From CAVSUR01 sp963731285 (GTDB taxonomy: Bacteria; Actinomycetota; Actinomycetes; Streptosporangiales; Streptosporangiaceae): a stretch of DNA of 64,000 bases. The translations under genes were made by a program, and so were the position numbers. How positions within the stretch are numbered: the stretch's first letter is position 1; every line of letters starts with the position of its first letter. Under the pieces are notes generated by a model that was given only the letters and a program-made list of their open reading frames with translations, did no database searches and was not told the DNA's origin. The DNA lies in NCBI GenBank assembly GCA_963731285.1, contig CAVSUR010000014.1, positions 496,001 through 560,000 of the forward strand, in the 5' to 3' direction. Positions 55,890 to 64,000 of the stretch are shown piece by piece.

Positions 55890-57581
55890 GCCATCCGCAT
55901 CCCGAGCTCGGGCCGCCGCCACCGCTGGCGGCCGGCGGACTGCGCGTCATCGCCCTCGGCGGCCTCGGCGAGATCGGCCGCAACATGACGGTGTTCGAGC
56001 ACGCCGGCCGGCTGCTCATCGTCGACTGCGGCGTGCTGTTCCCCGAGGATGACCAGCCGGGCATCGACCTGATCCTGCCGGATTTCTCCGCGCTGGCGGG
56101 CCGGCTGGACCGGATCGAGGCCCTGGTGCTCACCCACGCGCACGAGGACCATATCGGGGCCGTGCCCTACCTGCTCCGGCAGCGGCCTGATATCCCGCTG
56201 ATCGGATCCAGGCTCACGCTCGCGCTGGTCGCGAGCAAGCTCACCGAGCACCGGATCAAGCCGGAGCTGCGCGAGGTCGATTCCGGCTCGCGGCTCCCGT
56301 TCGGTCCTTTTGATCTTGAGTTCTTCGCGGTCAACCACTCGATCCCGGATGCGCTGGCGGTCGGCATTCGCACCGCCGCCGGGCTGGTGCTGCACACCGG
56401 CGACTTCAAGATGGACCAGCTGCCGCTGGATGGCAGGCTGACCGACCTGGGCGGCTTCGCGCGGCTCGGCGGCGACGGCGTGGACCTGCTGATGGCCGAC
56501 TCCACCAACGCCGAGATCCCGGGCATCGTCACGACCGAGCGCGCCATCGGCCCGGTGCTGGCCGAGGTGTTCGCCGGCGCGCAGCAGCGCATCATCGTGT
56601 CCTGCTTCGCCAGCCACGTGCACCGGGTGCAGCAGGTGATGGACGCCGCGGCCGCGCACGGCCGTAAGGTCGCGCTGGTCGGCCGGTCCATGGTCCGCAA
56701 CATGGGCGTGGCCCGCGAGCTCGGCTACCTGCGGGTCCCGTCAGTGCCCGGCGGGCTGCTGGTGGACCTGCGCGAGGCGGAGGAGCTGCCGCCCGAGCAG
56801 ATCGTGCTGGTCTCCACCGGGTCGCAGGGCGAGCCGATGTCGGCGCTGTCGCGGATGGCCGGGCGCGATCACCCCATCCGGATCGCCGACGGCGACACCG
56901 TCATCCTGGCGTCCTCGCTGGTGCCCGGCAACGAGACCGCGGTGTCGCGGATCATCAACGAGCTGACCCGGCTCGGCGCCCGGGTGGTGCACAAGGGCAA
57001 CGCGCTGGTGCACGTGTCCGGGCACGCCCCGGCCGGCGAGCTGCTGTACGTGCTCAACCTGGTGCGGCCGAGCAACTTCATGCCGGTGCACGGCGAATGG
57101 CGGCACCTGAAGGCGCACGCCGACCTGGCCGCGCAGACCGGCGTGCCCGCCGGTTCCATCGTGATCGCCGAGGACGGCTTCGTCGTCGACCTGATCGGCG
57201 GGCGGGCCCGCGTCACCGGCCGGGTCCAGTGCGGCTACGTCTACGTGGACGGCAGCTCGGTCGGCGAGATCACCGAGGCGTCGCTGAAGGACCGGCTGAT
57301 CCTCGGCGACGAGGGCTTCGTCTCGGTGATCATCGTGGTCGACTCCAACACCGGCAAGGTGGTCGGCCGGCCCGGAGATTCACGCCCGCGGCTCTGGCAT
57401 CGACGAGCCGGCCTTCGACAAGGTGCGGCCCCGGCTGGAGGAGGCGCTGGCCGCGGCCGCGCTGGAGGGCATCAACGACGCCCACCAGCTCCGCCAGCTG
57501 GTGCGCCGCACCGTGGGCCGCTGGGTCAACGAGAACTACCGGCGCCGCCCGATGATCATCCCGGTGGTCGTCGAGGTCTGA
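55886..57581 (+). CDS. rnj: Ribonuclease J (one apparent frameshift)
   Basis: About 564 residues when repaired. The metallo-beta-lactamase/beta-CASP fold begins LRVIALGGLGEIGRNMTVFE. Zinc ligands lie in VLTHAHEDHIGAVPYLL and LVLHTGDFKMDQ, the beta-CASP part in FASHVHRVQQVMDAA, and LVHVSGHAPAGELLYVL completes the site. Near 57,372 the frame breaks, and the C-terminal domain continues as GPEIHARGSGIDEPAFDKVR to PMIIPVVVEV, stop 57,581. RNase J is the 5'-3' exo/endoribonuclease of mRNA decay and rRNA maturation. It is co-translated with dapA. The 3' end overlaps the convergent ligase gene by 26 bases. Confidence 0.92.
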
Positions 57582-59256
57582 GCGCTGTGCTGCCCCCGGT
57601 GGGGCGGCCCCCCGGGGTTCCCCCCGCGCAGCTGGCCGCTCGGGCCCCGCGGGCCCTCGCCGCCACCTCGCGCAGCTGGTAGCGCTGCAGCTTGCCGGTG
57701 CTGGTGCGCGGCAGCGAGTCGAGGAACTCGACCACCCGCGGGTACTTATACGGCGCGATCCGCTGCTTGACGAAGTCCTGCAGCTCGCGGGCCAGCGCCG
57801 GGCCGGCCGCCCCGGCCGGCACGACGAACGCCGCGACCAGCTGGCCGCGCGCGTCATCGGGGACGCCGACGACGCCGCACTCGGCCACCGCCGGGTGCGC
57901 CAGCAGCGCTTCCTCGACTTCCGGCCCGGCGATGTTGTAGCCGGCCGACACGATGATGTCGTCGGAGCGGGCCTGATACCAGAAGTAGCCGTCGCCGTCC
58001 CGCAGGTAGGTGTCGCCGGTGATGTTCCAGCCGTCCTGCACGTAGCTGAGCTGGCGGTCGCCGGCCAGGTAACGGCAGCCGGTCGGGCCGCGGACGGCCA
58101 GCCGGCCCGGCGTCCCGTCCGGCACCGGGCGGCCGTCGTCGCCGAGAACCACGGCCCGGTAGCCCGGCACCGGCCTGCCGGTGGATCCCGGCCGGATGTC
58201 GTCGCCGGCCGCGGAAATGAAAATGTGCAGCAGCTCGGTGCTGCCGATGCCGTCGATGATCGCGGTGCCGGTCGCGTCCCTGAAGGCCCGCCAGGTCGAG
58301 GCGGGCAGGTGCTCGCCCGCCGACACCGGCCGGCGCAGCGAGCGCAGCTGGCCGGCTTTCCCGGCCGCGAGCATCGCCCGGTAGCCGGTTGGCGCGGTGC
58401 AGCAGACGGTGACGCCATGCGCGGCGATCTGGTCGGCCAGCTGGGCCGGGGTGGCCCGCTCCAGCAGCAGCGTGGCCGCGCCCGCCCGCAGCGGGAAGAT
58501 CAGCAAACCGCCCAGGCCGAACGTGAACGCCAGCGGCGGGGTGCCGGTGAACAGGTCGCCGGGGACCGGCCTGAGCACGTGCGCCGAGAAGGTATCGGCG
58601 ATGGCGAGCAGGTCCCGGTGGAAGTGCAGCGTCGCCTTCGGCCGGCCGGTGGTGCCGGAGGTGAACGCGATCATGGCGACATCGTCGGCCGCGGTCGGGA
58701 CGGGCGCGAATACGCCCGGCTTGGCCGCCGCCAGGGCGGTAAGGCCGCCGGCCCCGCCGTAGCTGACGATCCGCAGGCCGGGGACCTCGGCGGCGGCCAG
58801 GTCGGCCTGGAACCGGTGGTCGCACAGGGCCAGGGTGACCTGGCCGATGTCACAGACCTTCGCCAGCTCGCCGGCCCGCAGCATCGTCATCGTGGTAACC
58901 GCCACGCCGCCGGCCATGACCACGCCGAGCCAGCAGGCGGCCAGCCAGGGATGGTTGGGGCCGCGAAGCAGCACCCGGTTGCCGGGTACCAGGCCCAGGT
59001 CCTCGGTCAGCACCCGGGCGATCTGCCTGGCCCGGCGGGCCGTCTCGCGGTAGCTCCAAGTCTCGCCCGGGGCCAGCAGGCACGGCCGGTCGGCGCCGTG
59101 CGCCGCTATCGTGGTGTCCAGCAGCTCGCCGGCGCAGTTCAGCCGTCCGGGATAGCGCAGGGCCGGAAGCGTGAACTCCAGCTCCGGCCATTGCTGCCGG
59201 GGCGGCAGGCTGTCCCGGCAGAAGGTGTCGGCGTGGGCAGAAGGCGACAGCTCCAT
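57556..59256 (-). CDS. 2-aminobenzoate/benzoate-type CoA ligase
   Basis: 566 residues of the acyl-adenylate family, benzoate-CoA ligase branch. Landmarks are MIAFTSGTTGRPKATLHFHR (P-loop) and PPLAFTFGLGGLLIFPLRAG. IIDGIGSTELLHIFISAAGD, the hinge DDIIVSAGYNIAGPEVEE and the catalytic Lys near RTSTGKLQRYQLRE follow. It activates an aromatic acid with ATP and CoA. Next to a fused 2-aminobenzoyl-CoA monooxygenase/reductase, anthranilate is the best substrate guess. The last 35 residues are a low-complexity extension beyond the family end. AGGGAAGGTCCGGCC fixes the start. Confidence 0.85.
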   Translation of the reverse strand: MELSPSAHADTFCRDSLPPRQQWPELEFTLPALRYPGRLNCAGELLDTTIAAHGADRPCLLAPGETWSYRETARRARQIARVLTEDLGLVPGNRVLLRGPNHPWLAACWLGVVMAGGVAVTTMTMLRAGELAKVCDIGQVTLALCDHRFQADLAAAEVPGLRIVSYGGAGGLTALAAAKPGVFAPVPTAADDVAMIAFTSGTTGRPKATLHFHRDLLAIADTFSAHVLRPVPGDLFTGTPPLAFTFGLGGLLIFPLRAGAATLLLERATPAQLADQIAAHGVTVCCTAPTGYRAMLAAGKAGQLRSLRRPVSAGEHLPASTWRAFRDATGTAIIDGIGSTELLHIFISAAGDDIRPGSTGRPVPGYRAVVLGDDGRPVPDGTPGRLAVRGPTGCRYLAGDRQLSYVQDGWNITGDTYLRDGDGYFWYQARSDDIIVSAGYNIAGPEVEEALLAHPAVAECGVVGVPDDARGQLVAAFVVPAGAAGPALARELQDFVKQRIAPYKYPRVVEFLDSLPRTSTGKLQRYQLREVAARARGARAASCAGGTPGGRPTGGSTALRPRRPPG

Positions 59257-59361
59257 GGCCGGACCTTCCCTGTGACGTCTGCGGGGCCTCCGGACGTCCT
59301 CAGTATGCCGCCTGCGGGGCCGTAGTCAACGAAACCGGCTGTCCCGCCCTGCCCGGCCGGG

Positions 59362-59754
59362 TCAGCCGATGACTGCCCAGCCCTGGATCTCGACGAGCGC
59401 CGCCTGGTCCCACAGCCGGCTCACCTGCACCGCGGCCATCGCCGGATAGTCCCGGCCGGCCAGCCGCCGCCATACGGCGCCTATCTCGCGGCCGTGCGCC
59501 CGGTAGTCATCCAGGTCCACGGCGTAGATCGTCATGCTGGCCAGGTGCGCGGGCTCGCCGCCCGCGGCCCGCAGCGCCGTCAGCAGGTTTTGCAGCGCTA
59601 CCTCGAACTGCCCGGCCACCGTCTGGCCGGTGATCGCCCCGCCCGGCGCCTGCGCCGTCTGCCCGGCCAGGAACACCAGCGTGCCGGCCGCCCGCACCGC
59701 ATGCGCGAACCCTGACGGCGCCGCCAGCGACGGCGGATTCACCCGCTCGATCAT
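59362..59754 (-). CDS. RidA/YjgF-family protein lacking the catalytic Arg
   Basis: 130 residues with the chorismate-mutase-like RidA fold: AHAVRAAGTLVFLAGQTAQA, then GQFEVALQNLLTALRAAGG and SMTIYAVDLDDYRAHGREIG. In active imine deaminases the segment is PAR(S/T)xV; here it is YPAMAAVQVSRLWDQAALVE, with Met106 where Arg should be. It therefore belongs to a non-deaminase RidA subgroup often found in catabolic operons. It lies between the ligase and the monooxygenase/reductase (4 bases from the latter), so it should act in or protect that pathway. Confidence 0.85.
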   Translation of the reverse strand: MIERVNPPSLAAPSGFAHAVRAAGTLVFLAGQTAQAPGGAITGQTVAGQFEVALQNLLTALRAAGGEPAHLASMTIYAVDLDDYRAHGREIGAVWRRLAGRDYPAMAAVQVSRLWDQAALVEIQGWAVIG

Positions 59755-59758
59755 CGCC

Positions 59759-62185
59759 TCACCTGTCCGTCATCGTCCCGGGGCGGCCGCCAGGCCGCCA
59801 GCGGCGGTGCCCGGTCCGCGGCTCGCCCGCGCGGATCAGCTGCAGCCGCGGCCGCGGCCCGTCGGCGCGCCCGGTCTGCGGCGCCGCCGCCCCGGGCCGC
59901 CACGGGACCGGCCAGACCGCGCCAGGCCCGTGGTAGCCCTGCTCCGCGGCCGCGTGCAGCGTCCAGTTCGGGTCGTACAGGTGAGCCCGGCCGAGCGCGC
60001 ACAGGTCAGCCCGCCCGGCCGCGATGATCGTGTTCACGTCGTCCCACGAGGAGATCACCCCGACCGCGATCGTGGCGATCGGCACCTGGTTGCGGATGGC
60101 ATCGGCAAACGGCGTCTGGTACGACCGGCCGAAGGCCGGCTGCTCGCCGGCCACGACCTGCCCGGTCGAGGTATCCACGGCGTCCGCGCCCGCCGCCGCG
60201 AATGCCCGCGCGATCTCGACCGCGTCCGCGCCGGTGATCCCGCCGGGATGCCAGTCCGTCGCCGAGATGCGCACGGTCATCGGCAGCTCGGCAGGCCACG
60301 CCGCCCGCATGGCGCCGAACACCTCGAGCGGGTATGCCAGCCGCCCCGCCAGCGAGCCGCCGTAGCGGTCGGTGCGCTGGTTGGTCAGCGGCGAGATGAA
60401 CGACGACAGCAGGTAGCCGTGCGCGCAGTGCAGCTCCACCAGATCGAAGCCGCACCGCCGTGCCGCCCGCACGGCCGCCACGAACTGCCCCTTGATCTGC
60501 TCCATCTCGGCCAGGCCGAGCTCGCGCGGTACCTGGTTCACGCCATCCCGGTAGGGCAGCGGTGACGGCGCGCACACGTCCCAGTTCTCGTCGGCGAGCG
60601 GCTGGTCGATGCCCTCCCACATCAGCTTCGTGGAGCCCTTGCGGCCGGAGTGGCCGAGCTGCAGCCCGATCTTCGCCCCGGACGATGAGTGCACGAACCG
60701 GCAGATCCTGGACCATGCCGCCTCGTGCCCGGGCGCGTACATCCCGGCACAGCCCGGCGTGATCCGCCCGCCCGGGCTCACGCACACCATCTCGGTCAGC
60801 ACCAGCCCGGCGCCGCCGAGCGCCTTGCCGCCCAGGTGCACCAGGTGAAAGTCCGACGGAGTGCCGTCCGCGGCGCTGTACATGTCCATCGCCGACACCA
60901 CCACCCGGTTGGCCAGCTCCAGCTCCCGCAGCCGTAGCGGGGTGAACATCGGCGGCCCGGCCGCGCCGGCCCCGTTCCCGCGCTGCTGCTCGTGCCGGGC
61001 GAACCAGGCGTCGATCCGGTCCGTGAACTGCGGATCGCGCAGCCGCAGGTTGCCGTGCGTGACCCGGCGGCTGCGGGTGATGATGTTGAACGCGAACTGC
61101 TCCGGCTCCTGGCCGGCGTACTGGCCCAGGTTCTCGAACCATTCCAGGCTGGCCTGCGCGGCCCGCTGGGTGGAGGCGACGACGGGGCGGCGCTCGGCCT
61201 CGTATGCCGCCAGCGCGGCCTGCACCGTCGCGGCCGGGTCGGCCGCGCTGCCCGGCGGGCCGGCCCGCTGCTCGTGCAGGCACGCGGCGAGGGCCAGCGC
61301 GTCCTCCATGGCCAGCTTGGTGCCCGAGCCGATGGAGAAGTGCGCGGTGTGCGCCGCGTCGCCGATCAGCACCACGTTGCCGTGCTGCCAGCTCGCGCAG
61401 CGCAGCGTGCCGAAGCTGATCCAGCGGGAGTTGTTGGCCAGCGGCTTGTGCCCGCGCAGCGGTCCGGCGAGCAGCTCGCCGATCCGGGCGATCGAGGCGT
61501 GGTCGGACTCGCCCGGCGCGAGGTCCCGCGCGGCGATCGCGGCGAACCCGGCAGCCTGCCACACCGAGTCGTGCATCTCCACGATGAACGTGCTGCCACC
61601 GGCGTCGTAGGGGTAGCCGTGCACCTGCATGATCCCGTGCGGGGTCTGCTCGATGAAGAATTTGAAGGCGTCGAATACCAGGTCGGTGCCCAGCCACATG
61701 TACCGGCACCGCCGGTGATCAATAGTTGGCCGCAAATACTCGCCGAGTGCGGCCCGCACCGCCGAGCTGGCCCCGTCGGCTGCGACGACCAGGTCGAAGT
61801 CGGCGGCCAGCGCGGCCGCCGGCGGTGCCGGCGTCCGGTACCGGATCGCGACGCCCAGCTCGGCGCAGCGCTGCTGCAGGATCTGCAGCAGCCGCTGGCG
61901 GTTCATCGCCGCGAAGCCATGGCCGCCGCTGGTGATCACCTGGCCGCGGTAGTGCACGTCGATGTCATCCCAGCGCGCGAACTCGCGCTCCATGGCCTGG
62001 TAGATGACCGGGTCGGCATTCTCGATGCCGCCGAGGGTCTCGTCCGAGAACACCACCCCGAAGCCGAACGTGTCGTCCGGGGCGTTGCGCTCCCACACGG
62101 CAATCTCGGCCCGGGGGTGGAGCTGGCGGGCCAGCGCGGCGAAGTAAAGCCCGCCGGGGCCGCCGCCGGCGACGGCGATGCGCAC
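59759..62185 (-). CDS. Fused 2-aminobenzoyl-CoA (salicylyl-CoA type) monooxygenase/reductase
   Basis: 808 residues. Residues 1-390 are an FAD monooxygenase (MRIAVAGGGPGGLYFAALAR; LVVAADGASSAVRAALGEYL; NVVLIGDAAHTAHFSIGSGT). Residues 410-770 are an FMN old-yellow-enzyme domain (FTPLRLRELELANRVVVSAM; DLVELHCAHGYLLSSFISPL). The two-domain arrangement is that of 2-aminobenzoyl-CoA monooxygenase/reductase, which hydroxylates and dearomatises the ring without O2-dependent ring cleavage; the bifunctional salicylyl-CoA 5-hydroxylases share it. GTG start with AGGAGGCCGC upstream. First gene of the three-gene operon. Confidence 0.87.
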   Translation of the reverse strand: MRIAVAGGGPGGLYFAALARQLHPRAEIAVWERNAPDDTFGFGVVFSDETLGGIENADPVIYQAMEREFARWDDIDVHYRGQVITSGGHGFAAMNRQRLLQILQQRCAELGVAIRYRTPAPPAAALAADFDLVVAADGASSAVRAALGEYLRPTIDHRRCRYMWLGTDLVFDAFKFFIEQTPHGIMQVHGYPYDAGGSTFIVEMHDSVWQAAGFAAIAARDLAPGESDHASIARIGELLAGPLRGHKPLANNSRWISFGTLRCASWQHGNVVLIGDAAHTAHFSIGSGTKLAMEDALALAACLHEQRAGPPGSAADPAATVQAALAAYEAERRPVVASTQRAAQASLEWFENLGQYAGQEPEQFAFNIITRSRRVTHGNLRLRDPQFTDRIDAWFARHEQQRGNGAGAAGPPMFTPLRLRELELANRVVVSAMDMYSAADGTPSDFHLVHLGGKALGGAGLVLTEMVCVSPGGRITPGCAGMYAPGHEAAWSRICRFVHSSSGAKIGLQLGHSGRKGSTKLMWEGIDQPLADENWDVCAPSPLPYRDGVNQVPRELGLAEMEQIKGQFVAAVRAARRCGFDLVELHCAHGYLLSSFISPLTNQRTDRYGGSLAGRLAYPLEVFGAMRAAWPAELPMTVRISATDWHPGGITGADAVEIARAFAAAGADAVDTSTGQVVAGEQPAFGRSYQTPFADAIRNQVPIATIAVGVISSWDDVNTIIAAGRADLCALGRAHLYDPNWTLHAAAEQGYHGPGAVWPVPWRPGAAAPQTGRADGPRPRLQLIRAGEPRTGHRRWRPGGRPGTMTDR

Positions 62186-62474
62186 GCGGCCTCCTGGTCC
62201 TCGCCGGACAGAACGTCAGCAAGACGAATCTACGACGGCAGGCATGCAAGCGCGACGGGTGGCGCCCCGGCGCACCTGGCCGCGGCACGCCCAGCCGCGG
62301 CGCTCCCGCCGCCGGCACGCCGCGGCGCGCCCGGCCGCCGTCGCCGTCGCACGCCGCGGCGCCCCCGCCCTCCCGCCTCCCCGCGCCGCCGGCCGCAGCC
62401 CCCCGCCCGCCGGCCGACACGCCTGGGAAGCATGATCCTTTGCCGGGGCCGAGATGCTCGTTACCGTGGGAACC

Positions 62475-64000
62475 ATGGCGGCACGTGCGCCTAAGGGCGG
62501 AGCGCGCCCGCGGGCCGGAACAACAGGCCAGCCCCGGTCCCGGCCGGCCGCGGGCCGGGACCGGCCGCCCGCGGCCGGCCGGACATCGGGTTCCGGTCGG
62601 TCGGCTGGCACCGGCCGGCCGGGGAGCGCGGGGCGCCGTCCCGCCGGGGCCGCCGCCCGCGGCGGCCGGGCCGGCTCCTCCTACGGCCGGGTCCGCGGCC
62701 GGAAGACCGCCCGCCGCAGCGCCTCCGCCAATCCGGTCTCTGTCCTGCTCAGCTGGTTGACCGGGGCCGTCGGCGCGACCTGGATGCTGATCGCGCACAC
62801 GATCGGCGTGGCGGCCCGCGCGTTCGGTCGCAGCGCGCGTGACCTGGATCCGGCGCACCGGCGGGACGGCATAGGCCTGGCCGCGCTGGCCGCCGGGGTC
62901 GTCGCGGCCAGCGTCGCCTGGTGGCACCTGCCCGGCGCCGTAGGCCGGCTGCTGTCGGCCGTCGTGCTGGGCGCGTTCGGGTCGGAGGCCTGGGCCGTGC
63001 CGGTGCTGTGCGTCCTGCTGAGCTGGCGGTTCCTGCGGCACCCGGGCAAGAACGCCGACACCGCGCGGATGGTGATTGGCTGGACCGCGCTGATCATCGG
63101 GATTCTCGGCCTGGTGAACATCGCTAACGGCACGCCCCGGCCGCACCAGGGCCAGGCCGCGGCGGCCTGATCGGCTACGCGGCGTCGGCGCCGCTGGTCT
63201 CGGTGCTCACCTACTGGGCCACGGCGCCGCTGCTGGCGCTGGTGGCCTGCTTCGGACTGCTGGTGGTCACCGGCACGCCGCTGCACCGGGTGCCGGGGCA
63301 GTTCGCCAAGCTGACTCGGCTGCGCCGCCGGGACTCCGGTGCGCAGGACGCGGCCGACCCCGCCGCCGAGTTCATCCCCGGCCGGCCGCTGCGCGGCCGC
63401 AAGCGGCCAGGCCGCGATCGGCGGCGGCGAGCACGACCGTCCCTACGACAGCCCGCTGCTGGGCGGGACCCTGTCCCGCAAGTCGGTGACCAGCGGCGGG
63501 GAGCCCGGGGCCGCCGGCCGCGCGGCCGGCGCGTCCGGCGGCCCCGGGCAGACTGCGGCGCCGCCGGAGCCGGTGCCGGACTCGCTGATGTTCGGCCCGT
63601 CCGGCCACGGACCCGGGCCGCAGCCCGGACCGGACGCAGGCGCGACCGAGGCGTGGCGGCAGTCCTGGTTCGGCAGTGACGGGGCCGGGGACGGCCGCGC
63701 CGCCGGTGACGGCCACCTGCCCGGCGACGGTGCCGGCGCGGCCGGTGCCAGCGCGGCCGGGGCCACCGCGAAGGCGGTCCGGCCGGAGCAGCTCACGCTG
63801 GCCGCCTCCAGCGACGCCAGCTACACGCTGCCGCCGCCGACCATGCTGAGGCCCGGCACCGCGCCCAGGGCGCGGACCCGCGCGAACGATGCAATGGTCG
63901 AGGCCCTGTCAGCGGTGCTGGACCAGTTCGAGGTGGACGCGGAGGTCACTGGCTTCACCCGAGGGCCGACGGTGACCCGGTATGAGATCGAGCTGGCCCC
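62475..64000 (+). CDS. ftsK: DNA translocase FtsK, 5' part (runs off the window; two apparent frameshifts)
   Basis: A basic, Gly/Arg/Ala-rich N-terminus is followed by the four-helix membrane domain (VSVLLSWLTGAVGATWMLIA; MVIGWTALIIGILGLVNIAN). About 63,160 the frame changes to GLIGYAASAPLVSVLTYWAT, and near 63,410 to SPLLGGTLSRKSVTSGGEPG and PDSLMFGPSGHGPGPQPGPD. The start of the motor follows (VEALSAVLDQFEVDAEVTGF; GPTVTRYEIELAP at the window edge). FtsK pumps chromosome dimers apart at the septum. Both shifts are one base in GC runs of an essential-type gene and are likely errors. dapA-rnj-ftsK order is usual in actinobacteria; here a catabolic operon is inserted between rnj and ftsK. Confidence 0.88.

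Noticed and set aside
62186..62474. Several overlapping Arg/Ala/Pro-rich frames between the monooxygenase and ftsK
   Set aside because: Extreme GC composition yields open frames on all strands; none has a start signal or recognisable sequence.

Overview
The window is GC-rich throughout, uses GTG starts freely, and carries families typical of filamentous or soil Actinomycetota: an Rv1733c-type membrane protein, DUF1918, DUF6412 next to a YidC paralogue, a dynamin pair resembling Streptomyces DynA/DynB, trHbO and a second SSB. I read it as an actinomycete chromosome (Streptosporangiales or Streptomyces-like by gene content). The genus cannot be fixed from the sequence alone.

Positions 1-13,400 hold scattered small metabolic and stress genes: two membrane proteins, a frameshifted DUF1622 gene, a K+-channel-like protein, a divergent YceI/MarR pair with a palindrome between them, a DAO-type FAD oxidoreductase, an aldo/keto reductase, YCII, DUF1918, dodecin, a GT1-type glycosyltransferase, and a PNPOx-fold gene flanked by two copies of a transposase 3' fragment.

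Positions 13,415-23,053 form an integrated, decaying island. It is bounded by a 53-bp direct repeat of the 3' half of a tRNA-Arg(TCT) gene, and the intact tRNA sits at 22,977-23,053. Inside are a large secreted SGNH hydrolase with a seven-repeat propeller, a frameshifted endonuclease/exonuclease/phosphatase, ISL3 transposase debris, a YVTN-propeller scrap, a hemolysin-III protein, and pieces of at least two tyrosine integrases, two of them fused head to head.

Positions 23,170-46,100 look like core chromosome: GNAT, MFS exporter, DUF6412-YidC2, glyA, a UDP-sulfoquinovose-synthase/GtrA/GT2 group (sugar nucleotide, flippase and lipid-sugar synthase logic), cobH, the dynamin pair, an HtrA-like protease, ssb, ettA, a PPOX protein, trHbO, a prolyl-oligopeptidase-family enzyme and an HNH nuclease. 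Positions 46,060-50,690 are again mixed with gene remnants. They surround a TetR gene translationally coupled to an unusual alpha/beta-hydrolase-glycosyltransferase fusion.

Positions 50,698-64,000 contain mug, a cobalamin-riboswitch-controlled BtuFCD-type importer, dapA-rnj (overlapping), a three-gene operon for aerobic 2-aminobenzoate (anthranilate) breakdown through the CoA thioester (ligase, RidA-like protein, fused monooxygenase/reductase), and the 5' part of ftsK, which runs off the end.

A caution applies to the whole window. At least a dozen genes, including dapA, rnj and ftsK that should be indispensable, are broken by single-base shifts in G/C runs while both halves keep full conservation. 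I treat most of these as probable sequence errors and annotate the full gene. I reserve 'pseudogene' for genes that are also truncated, or that are damaged mobile elements.
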